Source: Thermohalobaculum sp039817245
GTDB lineage: Bacteria > Pseudomonadota > Alphaproteobacteria > Rhodobacterales > Rhodobacteraceae
DNA length: 22,318 nucleotides
Assembly (NCBI GenBank): GCA_039817245.1
Contig: JBCBWF010000038.1
Location: forward strand, 1 to 22,318
Direction: 5' to 3'
Shown: positions 16,673 to 22,318 of the stretch, in pieces
Position numbering within the stretch: position 1 is the first letter of the stretch
How the letters are laid out: every line of letters begins with the position of its first letter
The notes under the pieces: generated by a model
Database searches by the model: none
The model's input: only the letters and a program-made list of their open reading frames with translations
Told to the model about the DNA's origin: nothing
Position numbers and translations under genes: made by a program

Positions 16673-17763
16673 GCGGCGAGACGCTGATCGAGGTGCGCAA
16701 TCTCGAGGTGCGCTTTCCCATCGTCACCAAGACCCTGTTCCGCACCCGGACGGTGGATCTGCGCGCGGTGGACGATGTGTCCTTCGACATCAAGCGCGGC
16801 GAGACGGTGGGGCTGGTGGGCGAGTCCGGCTCCGGCAAGACCACCATCGGCCGCGCGATCCTGCGCGCGATCGACCCCACCGGCGGCGAGGTGATCTACC
16901 ACACCGCAACGGGCGATTTGGATCTGGCCCATGCCAGCGAGGCGGAGCTGCAGAAGATCCGCCCCAACCTGCAGATGGCCTTTCGCGAGGGGGGCGTGGC
17001 GCTGCATGCGCTGGCGGGCGAGGCGCTGCGGCTCTTCCGGCCGCGCATGAGCCTGGTGTTCCAGGACCCCTACTCCTCGCTCAACCCGCGCATGACCGTG
17101 CGCGACATCATCGCCGAGCCGCTGGTGGCGAGCGGGCTGATGACCAAGCGCGACGAGATCGATGCGCGGGTGCGCGAGATCGCGGGGCGCTGCAAGCTCA
17201 ATCTCGAGCATCTGCGCCGGTTTCCGCATGCGTTCTCCGGCGGGCAGCGCCAGCGCATATGCATCGCGCGCGCGCTGGTGTCGCGGCCGGATTTCGTGGT
17301 GTGCGACGAGTCCGTCTCGGCGCTCGATGTGTCGATCCAGGCGGAGATCGTGAACCTTCTGAAAGACTTGCAGGAGGAGATGGGGGTCGCCTTCCTGTTC
17401 ATCGCGCATGATCTCTCGGTGGTGGCGCAGATGAGCCACCGGGTCGCGGTGCTCTATGTGGGCAAGTTCGTGGAGTATGCGCCGACGGAGAAGCTGTTCT
17501 TCACGCCGCGCCACCCCTACACGCATGCGCTGCTCTCGGCGATCCCGCAGGCGGACCCGGACGCGGCCTTCGAGCCGATCCGGCTGACCGGCGAGATCCC
17601 GAACCCGCTGGCCGCCCCCTCGGGCTGCCGGTTCCACACGCGCTGCCCCTTCGCCAAGGAGCGCTGCTCGGCGGAGGCGCCGGCATGGCGGGAGGTGGCG
17701 GAGGAGCATTTCGTGGCCTGCCATTTCGCCGAGGAGTTCGATTTCTCGCGGCGGCGGGGCTGA
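16669..17763 (+). CDS. Dpp/Opp-type ABC transporter ATPase (DppF-like) with a 26-residue insertion before the Q-loop
   Basis: The 364-residue second ATPase of the importer overlaps the dppD-like gene by ATGA. Walker A is GESGSGKT (51-58), the Q-loop is FQDPYSSLNPRM with Gln132, the signature is FSGGQRQR and the H-loop is IAHDLS. Walker B is VVCDESVSALD, with Glu in place after Asp. The C-terminus has GCRFHTRCPFAKERC, the normal oligopeptide-transporter Cys motif. The oddity is upstream of the Q-loop: residues 98-107 (RPNLQMAFRE) look like a second copy of residues 124-133 (RPRMSLVFQD), so about 26 residues (78 bp) appear inserted by partial duplication. The frame and all catalytic motifs remain intact, so it is probably functional. 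Confidence 0.92.
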   Translation: MSGETLIEVRNLEVRFPIVTKTLFRTRTVDLRAVDDVSFDIKRGETVGLVGESGSGKTTIGRAILRAIDPTGGEVIYHTATGDLDLAHASEAELQKIRPNLQMAFREGGVALHALAGEALRLFRPRMSLVFQDPYSSLNPRMTVRDIIAEPLVASGLMTKRDEIDARVREIAGRCKLNLEHLRRFPHAFSGGQRQRICIARALVSRPDFVVCDESVSALDVSIQAEIVNLLKDLQEEMGVAFLFIAHDLSVVAQMSHRVAVLYVGKFVEYAPTEKLFFTPRHPYTHALLSAIPQADPDAAFEPIRLTGEIPNPLAAPSGCRFHTRCPFAKERCSAEAPAWREVAEEHFVACHFAEEFDFSRRRG

Positions 17764-17774
17764 AGGGGGGGGCT

Positions 17775-18554
17775 ATGGCGCGGTTCAAGGCAGCGGTGTT
17801 CGACTGGGCGGGCACCATGATCGATTTCGGCTCCTTCGCGCCGATGGGCGTGTTCGTGGAGGCCTTCCGCGCCTTCGAGATCGAAGCGACGGTGGAAGAG
17901 GCCCGCGCGCCCATGGGCCTGCCGAAATGGGATCACATCCAGGCGATGCTGGCCGTGCCCTCCATCGCAGCGCAGTGGGAGGCGCGGTATGGCGCGCCCG
18001 CGGGCCGGGCGGAGGTGGACCGGATCTACGAGGTCTTCGTGCCGATGAACGAGGAGGTGGTGGCGAAATATGCCGCCCTCGTGCCCGGCGCGCGCGATGC
18101 GGTGGAGCGGCTGCGCGCGCGGGGGATGAAGATCGGCTCGACCACGGGCTATACGCGCTCGATCATGGAGCGCGTGCTGCCGGTGGCGGCGGCGCAGGGC
18201 TACGAGCCGGACAATCTGGTCTGCTCGGACGATCTGGCGGAGGGGCGGCCGGGGCCCATCGGCATGTACAAGTGCTTCGTGGATCTGCTGGTCCATCCGC
18301 CGGGCGCGGTGATCAAGGTGGACGATACCGCCCCGGGGATCGGGGAGGGGGTGTCCGCGGGCTGCGTGACCGTGGGCGTGGCCCTCTCCGGCAATTATGT
18401 GGGCCTGACGCCGGAGGCCCTGGCGGCGATGACGCCGGGCGAGATCGCCCCCCTGCGCGACGCCGCCGCCGAGCGCCTGCGCGCCGCGGGGGCCGACCAC
18501 GTCATCGACACCGTCGCCGACCTCCCCGCCCTCATCGACCGCCTCGAGGCCTGA
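17775..18554 (+). CDS. phnX: Phosphonoacetaldehyde hydrolase (phosphonatase)
   Basis: The 259-residue HAD-superfamily enzyme cleaves the C-P bond of phosphonoacetaldehyde to acetaldehyde and phosphate in the cytosol, the last step of 2-aminoethylphosphonate breakdown. The nucleophile is Asp10 in VFDWAGT, followed by the family-specific DFGSFAP. The small cap has ARAPMGLPKWDHI with Lys51, the Schiff-base lysine that sets phosphonatase apart from other HAD enzymes, and His54. KIGSTTGYTR (motif II), GRPGP and IKVDDTAPGIGEG (motif III) match known PhnX proteins. I chose ATG 17775, 11 bp after the previous stop, with a long G-rich ribosome binding site (AAGGGGGG). It is the last gene of the operon. 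The partner transaminase PhnW, which makes its substrate from 2-aminoethylphosphonate, is not in the window. Confidence 0.93.
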   Translation: MARFKAAVFDWAGTMIDFGSFAPMGVFVEAFRAFEIEATVEEARAPMGLPKWDHIQAMLAVPSIAAQWEARYGAPAGRAEVDRIYEVFVPMNEEVVAKYAALVPGARDAVERLRARGMKIGSTTGYTRSIMERVLPVAAAQGYEPDNLVCSDDLAEGRPGPIGMYKCFVDLLVHPPGAVIKVDDTAPGIGEGVSAGCVTVGVALSGNYVGLTPEALAAMTPGEIAPLRDAAAERLRAAGADHVIDTVADLPALIDRLEA

Positions 18555-18563
18555 GCGGGACGC

Positions 18564-18580
18564 CGGGGCCGGTCCCCGGG
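18564..18580 (+). terminator. GC-rich hairpin after phnX
   Basis: CCGGGG (18564-18569) and CCCCGG (18575-18580) form a six-pair stem with a 5-base loop, 10 bp after the phnX stop. No T run follows, so it is at best a weak or Rho-assisted terminator. The rest of the gap to 18906 holds the tRNA gene and its likely promoter on the other strand. Confidence 0.4.
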
Positions 18581-18635
18581 GTCGGGCTGTGGCATGGATG
18601 GGGCGCATGGATTGGAGCGGCCACGGCTGTGGGAG

Positions 18636-18712
18636 TGGTACCGACGCCCCGGCTCGAACGGGGGACCCCCAGATCCACAATCTGGTGCTCTAACCAACTG
18701 AGCTACGTCGGC
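18636..18712 (-). tRNA. tRNA-His (GTG anticodon)
   Basis: The minus strand folds into a full cloverleaf of 77 bases including an encoded CCA (18638-18636). The acceptor stem has six Watson-Crick pairs and a terminal G1-U72 wobble. The D arm is GCTCAGTTGGTTAGAGC, the anticodon arm CCAGA-TTGTGGA-TCTGG gives GTG, and the T arm contains GTTCGAGC. The discriminator base is A73 and position 72 is U, in place of the usual C73 paired with G-1. This is the derived form described for a group of alphaproteobacteria, in which HisRS recognises U72/A73 and not G-1. A G is encoded just before position 1 but would face A73. Confidence 0.95.
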
Positions 18713-18765
18713 CCAAAGGCACAGGCCGCAGGACCCGGGCTTAGGCCCGCGCGCCGCGTGGCAGA

Positions 18766-18794
18766 CCTCTATCGCCGCGCCGCGCCGATTTCAA
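18766..18794 (-). promoter_or_regulatory. Candidate promoter of tRNA-His
   Basis: On the minus strand TTGAAA (18794-18789) and TAGAGG (18771-18766) are 17 bp apart, about 54 bp upstream of the tRNA 5' end. The -10 match is modest; placement supports it. Confidence 0.4.
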
Positions 18795-18906
18795 GCGGTT
18801 GCCCGGGAAAACGATGGCAGGCGTGGCGTCGGGGCTGGACCGGGCGGTTCAATGTCGTAGCATCGCAAAAAAATGGCACCATAGAACACGACAGGGATTG
18901 GCGAGG

Positions 18907-19140
18907 ATGGGCATCGATACCGAAACGGATCTGCAGGCCACATTGACCATCGGACCGACGAGCAACGGCATGGTCCGCATCTATGTGGAGGCCGACGGTC
19001 TCGAATTGCCCATGGATTTCTTCCCCGACGAGGCGCTGGAGATCGCCGAGGAGCTGCGCGCCTCGGCCGAGAAGGCGCGCGCGGCCGGTTCCGCGAACGG
19101 GCGCAAGGGCAGCCCTGCGAAGTCCGCGCCCAAGCGGTGA
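18907..19140 (+). CDS. Small acidic protein, probably DUF6324 family
   Basis: The 77-residue protein starts MGIDTETDLQATL and continues IGPTSNGMVRIYVEADG, then a segment rich in acidic residues (LPMDFFPDEALEIAEELRASAE) and a basic tail (KGSPAKSAPKR). The central pattern is what I recall of DUF6324, a small cytosolic family common in Rhodobacterales with no known function; that assignment is from memory. The predicted fold is a short beta hairpin and a helix. I chose ATG 18907 (GCGAGG just upstream), since the open frame back to 18799 adds residues of a different character. Its stop overlaps the GTG start of the next gene (GTGA), so the two are translationally coupled. Confidence 0.75.
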   Translation: MGIDTETDLQATLTIGPTSNGMVRIYVEADGLELPMDFFPDEALEIAEELRASAEKARAAGSANGRKGSPAKSAPKR

Positions 19141-20357
19141 GGGGGCTGGCGGCGCGAGGTCCGGCCGTGCAGAGCGCGCATGGCGGGGAGAGCCCGTCCG
19201 GAGCCGGGCTCCCGCTCTGCATTGCGGCCGTGACGGTGGCGGGGCAGTGCCGCGAGCGCAGCCCGGCGGACGAGGCCGTGTTCGGCGCGGCCGGTGATCG
19301 GTTCACGACGCGGTTCTGCGATCCCGGGGCAGGGCAGGCGCTGCTGGCGCGGGCGATCTCGGAGGGGGCGGCGGAGGGCTCGGCGGCGCTCACCACCGGA
19401 GCGGGCGATGCGCCCTTCCGCGTGACGCTGTGGCGCCAGCGCGGCGGGGACCGGGTGCGCCTGATCGCGGCGTTTGCGGCGGACCGGCCGGCGGCGCCGG
19501 CCCCGGCGGGCAGCCAGACCGGCAGCCCGGTCGCCGCCCCTTCACCCGTCGCGCCGGCACGGGCCATCGAGCGGGCCATCGAGCGGGACGGTGCGCGTGA
19601 GGAGGAGGCCGCGGCGCGCGGCGCGATGGGCCGGTTCGCCGAGGCGCTGCGCCTGCCGCTCGACGCGGTCATCGGGCTGGCGGACACGCTGCGGCGGAGC
19701 GCGGCCGCGCCGGCCGCCGAGGCGCAGACGGCCGCGCAGGGGGACGCGTCGGACGCTGCCCGGCCGGTGGAGGCCGATGGCGAAGTGACCCGGCTCGCGG
19801 GCGACATCCTGGCCGCCGGCTGGCGCATCGCGCGCGTGGCCGAGGATATGCGCCGCTGGCAGGGCGATCTGCCGGTGACCGGCGGCTTCGACGAGGTGGA
19901 TCTGGAACGGCTGCTCCGCCGGCTGCTGCGCCTTGCGGGCCCGTCCGCCGAAGCCCGCGGGATCGCGCTGCAGGCGCCGACGCGCGATGGCGGCGCGCTG
20001 GTGGCGGCGGACGAGGCGGCGCTCTGGGCCGCCCTGCAGGAGATCGTCGCCGCGGCGCTCGACCGGCTGCCGCAAGGCGGCACGCTGGTCGCCCGCCTGG
20101 TGCCGGACGACAGCGATGGCGGCCTGGCGGTCTGCCTCTCGGCGCTGGCGCCGGAGGACGGGGGCGGGCACGGGCGGGGGCACGGGCGAGGCCGGGGGCG
20201 CGGACAATCCGGCCCGGCCGAGGCCCCCCCGGTGCTCGCGGCGACGGAGGCGATGCTTGACGCGCATGAGGCGGAGCTGCGCCTGCAGGCCGGCAACGGG
20301 CCGGGCTTCACGGCGACGCTGCGCTTTCCGGCCCGGCGCTGCCTCTCGCTCCCCTGA
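19137..20357 (+). CDS. Degenerate histidine kinase-like protein (probable pseudokinase)
   Basis: The 406-residue protein starts at a GTG overlapping the stop of the small upstream gene. Its N-terminal ~150 residues form an unassigned possible sensor region and Ala/Pro linker. From ~165 it follows the HisKA-HATPase plan, but with key residues gone. EALRLPLDAVIG aligns with HELRTPLNAIIG and puts Glu169 where the phospho-acceptor His should be. The N-box reads EIVAAALDR (302-310) with no asparagines; DTGxGI and GxGLGL are missing, replaced in part by a Gly/His/Arg-rich microrepeat near residue 345. The last strand, GPGFTATLRFP, is kept. Downstream helix text such as EVDLERLLRRLLRLAGPSAEARGI is typical of the family. 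It therefore probably cannot bind ATP or autophosphorylate, and may act as a scaffold or partner of another kinase. No membrane segment is evident. Confidence 0.75.
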   Translation: MRGLAARGPAVQSAHGGESPSGAGLPLCIAAVTVAGQCRERSPADEAVFGAAGDRFTTRFCDPGAGQALLARAISEGAAEGSAALTTGAGDAPFRVTLWRQRGGDRVRLIAAFAADRPAAPAPAGSQTGSPVAAPSPVAPARAIERAIERDGAREEEAAARGAMGRFAEALRLPLDAVIGLADTLRRSAAAPAAEAQTAAQGDASDAARPVEADGEVTRLAGDILAAGWRIARVAEDMRRWQGDLPVTGGFDEVDLERLLRRLLRLAGPSAEARGIALQAPTRDGGALVAADEAALWAALQEIVAAALDRLPQGGTLVARLVPDDSDGGLAVCLSALAPEDGGGHGRGHGRGRGRGQSGPAEAPPVLAATEAMLDAHEAELRLQAGNGPGFTATLRFPARRCLSLP

Positions 20358-20379
20358 GCCGGGCCGCGCGGGGCCCGGC
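20358..20379 (+). terminator. GC-rich hairpin directly after the pseudokinase gene
   Basis: GCCGGGCC (20358-20365) pairs perfectly with GGCCCGGC (20372-20379) across a 6-base loop, starting at the base after the stop codon. There is no T run, so intrinsic termination is uncertain. Confidence 0.5.
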
Positions 20380-20434
20380 CACTGCAAGCGGCCGGCGCGC
20401 CACCTCCCGGGCCGGGCCCGATGCGTTCCTTGGG

Positions 20435-20456
20435 CCTCGCTTGGACCTCGCTTGGA
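20435..20456 (+). repeat. Perfect 11-bp tandem duplication
   Basis: CCTCGCTTGGA occurs twice in a row (20435-20445 and 20446-20456) in the spacer before element copy 5. The function is unknown; the rest of this spacer shows no gene. Confidence 0.6.
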
Positions 20457-20522
20457 TTTCGCCGGGGCCGCTCCGAGCCGCACCGGTGCGCGAATGCCGC
20501 GGGGCGCGAATGCTGCGCCCAT

Positions 20523-20578
20523 GTTCACACAATGTTCCGAATCTCGCAGCAAAACTGACGTGGGAGGTCGCGGGCGCA
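20523..20578 (+). repeat. Bipartite intergenic element, copy 5 (LexA-type box plus GC block)
   Basis: GTTC lies at 20523-20526 and 20534-20537 (GTTC-N7-GTTC), and TGACGTGGGAGGTCGCGG begins at 20556, 22 bp from the second half-site; the block ends at 20578. It faces the 3' end of mmcB, 30 bp beyond its stop, and not its promoter. Unlike the other four copies it has no back-to-back partner. Confidence 0.8.
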
Positions 20579-20607
20579 GCAAGGGACGGAGCGCGCTGCG
20601 CCCGTGC

Positions 20608-21081
20608 TCAGACTGGCGCGCCGAGGGCGGGGCGCCCGCCTGCGAGGCGCTGGGCGGCCAGGCGGGCGAAACTCAGGGTGAGGCTCTTTCGCCGCGCCGC
20701 GGCGAGCGGGCGTTCGGGGGTCATGCGCAGGATCTCGGCGCCCCAGGCATCGGCGGCGATGAGACCATGTTCCTCCGGCAGAAGCTCGACCGGAAAGCTT
20801 TCTGGCACCGCGAAGAAAAAACGTTCACAGAATGGGAGATAGGACTCCCATTTGAGATCGGAAGTGAAGTCCGCGCGCGAGCTCTTCACCTCGATGCACC
20901 AGATCTCCCCGCGCGGGCCGAGGGCGCAGAGATCCATCCGCCGGCCCTCCGCTGTCGGGAACTCGGTAAGCACCGCGAAGTCGCGCTCGGCCAGATGGCG
21001 CGCGACGCCGCCGGCGAGGATCACCCCCGGTGCGATCTCCGGCGAGCCCTGCACGGGCTCAGGCTCAGTCGGCGACGGCAT
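20608..21081 (-). CDS. mmcB: MmcB family DNA repair protein
   Basis: The 157-residue protein matches the MmcB family (PF06319). It has a PD-(D/E)XK nuclease-like core: Asp50 in GRRMDLCALG and Glu64/Lys66 in WCIEVKSS, then DFTSDLKWESYLPFCERFFFAVP, LLPEEHGLIAADAWGAEIL, a family signature. From memory, MmcB belongs to the SOS regulon in Caulobacter and contributes to mitomycin C resistance. The ATG at 21081 lies inside the upstream yejF coding region (17-bp overlap), with GAGG at suitable distance, so the gene is coupled to yejF. A GTG at 21054 would be a shorter start. No SOS-type box lies in front of it in the window, though copy 5 lies just after its stop. The C-terminal ~35 residues are basic and poorly conserved. 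Confidence 0.9.
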   Translation of the reverse strand: MPSPTEPEPVQGSPEIAPGVILAGGVARHLAERDFAVLTEFPTAEGRRMDLCALGPRGEIWCIEVKSSRADFTSDLKWESYLPFCERFFFAVPESFPVELLPEEHGLIAADAWGAEILRMTPERPLAAARRKSLTLSFARLAAQRLAGGRPALGAPV

Positions 21082-22318
21082 GGGGCACGGCCTCGAGCGC
21101 GAAGGCGGCGGCGATCAGCGCGCGCGCATAATCGCTCCGCGGGGCCTCGAAGACCTGATCGGCGGAGCCGCTCTCCACCACATCGCCGTGGCGCATCACC
21201 AGGATGCGGTGGGCCATGGCGCGGACCACGCGCAGATCGTGGCTGATGAAGAGATAGCCGAGCCGGTAGCGCCGCTGCAGGTCGCGCAACAGATCCACGA
21301 TCTGCGTCTGCACGGTCATGTCGAGCGCCGAGGTCGGCTCGTCCAGCACCACGAATTGCGGCTTCAGGATCATGGCGCGCGCGATGGCGATGCGCTGGCG
21401 CTGCCCGCCGGAGAACTCGTGCGGGTAGCGGTCCATCATCGCGGGATCGAGGCCGACCTCCTCGAGCTCGCGCGCCACCGCCTCGCGCTCGGTGAGGCCG
21501 GTCTCGCGCAACCCGTGGACCCCCAGCCCCTCCGCAACGATCTCCGCGACCGACATGCGCGGCGAGAGCGAGCCGTAGGGGTCCTGGAAGACGATCTGCA
21601 TGTCGCGCCGGAGGCTGCGCAGCTCGCGGGTGGCGAGGTCGTGGATGGGCCGGCCGAGAAAGGCGACGCGCCCCTCGCTGGCGGTGAGGCGCATCAGCGC
21701 GAGCGCGAGGGTGGACTTGCCGGAGCCGCTCTCGCCCACGACGCCGAGCGTCTCGCCGCGCTTCAGGGTGAGGTCGATATCCGTCACCGCCTTCACATGG
21801 CCGACCGTGCGGCGGAAGAAGCCGCGCTTGATGGGGAACCAGACGCGCAGCTTCTCGCCTTCGAGCAGCGTCTCGGCATCGGCTGCGAGCGGTTCGGGCC
21901 GGCCGGTGGGCTCGGCGGCCAGGAGCTTCGCGGTGTAGGGATGCGCGGGGCTGTCGAACACCGCGGCGGTGGGGCCGGTCTCCACGATCTCGCCGTCCTG
22001 CATCACCGCCACCCGGTTCGCGATCTTGCGCACGATGCCGAGATCGTGGGTGATGAAGAGCATGGAGAGCCCGGTCTCGCGCTGAAGCTCGGCCAGGAGC
22101 GTCAGGATCTGGGCCTGGATGGTGACGTCGAGCGCGGTCGTCGGCTCGTCCGCCACCAGAAGCTGCGGCTCGTTGGCGAGCGCCATGGCGATCATCACGC
22201 GCTGGCGCTGGCCGCCGGAGAGCTGGTGCGGCCAGGCATCGAGCCGGCTCTCGGCGTCGCGGATGCCGACCTTCTCCAGCAGCTCCAGGGTGCGCGCGCG
22301 GGCGGCGGAGCCGGTGAG
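21065..22318 (-). CDS. yejF: YejF-type fused dual ABC ATPase, C-terminal 417 residues (5' end outside window)
   Basis: The visible part begins within the first ATPase domain, just before its signature (HQLSGGQRQRV), followed by Walker B LLVADEP and the H-loop ITHDLG. After a linker comes the YejF-like junction KLRVWFPIKRGFFRRTVGHVKAV. The second ATPase domain is complete: Walker A GESGSGKS, Q-loop FQDPYGSLSPRM, signature FSGGQRQR, Walker B VVLDEP and H-loop ISHDLR. Two ATPases in one chain with that junction are characteristic of YejF, the energy component of the YejABEF importer for peptides (including microcin C in enterobacteria). The partner genes yejA, yejB and yejE would lie beyond the right edge. 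All visible catalytic motifs are intact. Confidence 0.9.
   Translation of the reverse strand, partial: LTGSAARARTLELLEKVGIRDAESRLDAWPHQLSGGQRQRVMIAMALANEPQLLVADEPTTALDVTIQAQILTLLAELQRETGLSMLFITHDLGIVRKIANRVAVMQDGEIVETGPTAAVFDSPAHPYTAKLLAAEPTGRPEPLAADAETLLEGEKLRVWFPIKRGFFRRTVGHVKAVTDIDLTLKRGETLGVVGESGSGKSTLALALMRLTASEGRVAFLGRPIHDLATRELRSLRRDMQIVFQDPYGSLSPRMSVAEIVAEGLGVHGLRETGLTEREAVARELEEVGLDPAMMDRYPHEFSGGQRQRIAIARAMILKPQFVVLDEPTSALDMTVQTQIVDLLRDLQRRYRLGYLFISHDLRVVRAMAHRILVMRHGDVVESGSADQVFEAPRSDYARALIAAAFALEAVPHAVAD

Noticed and set aside
17775..18554. Alternative call of a generic HAD phosphatase such as phosphoglycolate phosphatase
   Set aside because: The cap-domain lysine motif MGLPKWDHI and the DFGSFAP segment are specific to phosphonoacetaldehyde hydrolase.
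18791..20311. 506-codon minus-strand frame opposite the pseudokinase
   Set aside because: The product is Ser/Ala/Arg-rich with no domain, whereas the plus-strand frame shows a recognisable kinase-derived helix and strand order.

Overview
The window is very GC-rich chromosomal DNA, and everything in it points to an alphaproteobacterium, most likely of the Rhodobacterales (Rhodobacter/Paracoccus/Roseobacter side). The signs are an MmcB-type repair protein beside a fused YejF-type ATPase, a small protein of a kind typical of Rhodobacterales, a tRNA-His with the alphaproteobacterial U72/A73 acceptor end, and GTTC-N7-GTTC boxes, which is the alphaproteobacterial LexA (SOS) operator pattern. I see no insertion sequence, prophage, CRISPR array, origin or rRNA.

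Layout. 1-229 (-): start of a secreted protein cut by the window edge. 539-2074 (+): outer-membrane protein with a C-terminal autotransporter-type barrel. 2482-6026 (+): a two-gene unit, a caspase-like lipoprotein (Sel1 repeats, long coiled coil, C-terminal peptidase C14 domain) and a secreted protein of unknown function. 6740-8113 (+): secreted phytase-like esterase, closed by a strong terminator. 8471-10069 (+): cytosolic hybrid histidine kinase (PAS, HisKA, HATPase, receiver). 10312-18554 (+): a LysR regulator, then a tightly packed operon of a family 5 substrate-binding protein, two Dpp-type permeases, two Dpp-type ATPases and phosphonoacetaldehyde hydrolase (phnX). 18636-18712 (-): tRNA-His. 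18907-20357 (+): a 77-residue protein translationally coupled to a degenerate, kinase-dead-looking histidine kinase relative. 20608-22318 (-): mmcB preceded by the 3' part of yejF.

How the genes may work together. LysR, transporter and PhnX look like one uptake-and-degradation unit: a peptide-class importer brings in a substrate whose catabolism gives phosphonoacetaldehyde, which PhnX cleaves to acetaldehyde and phosphate. Pairing phnX with a Dpp-type rather than a phosphonate-type transporter is unusual, and no phnW is visible.

The most striking signal is not a gene. Five intergenic copies of one bipartite element (2126-2181, 2220-2275, 6086-6141, 6567-6622, 20523-20578) share two GTTC half-sites 11 bp apart and, exactly 22 bp from the second half-site, a conserved 23-bp GC-rich block beginning TGACGTGGG. 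The DNA between these blocks is not conserved, but its length is fixed. The first module is a textbook alphaproteobacterial LexA box; the second I cannot assign. Copies sit on both sides of the caspase unit, in two back-to-back pairs, which suggests DNA-damage control of a caspase-like envelope protein and possibly a mobile or recombinogenic cassette.
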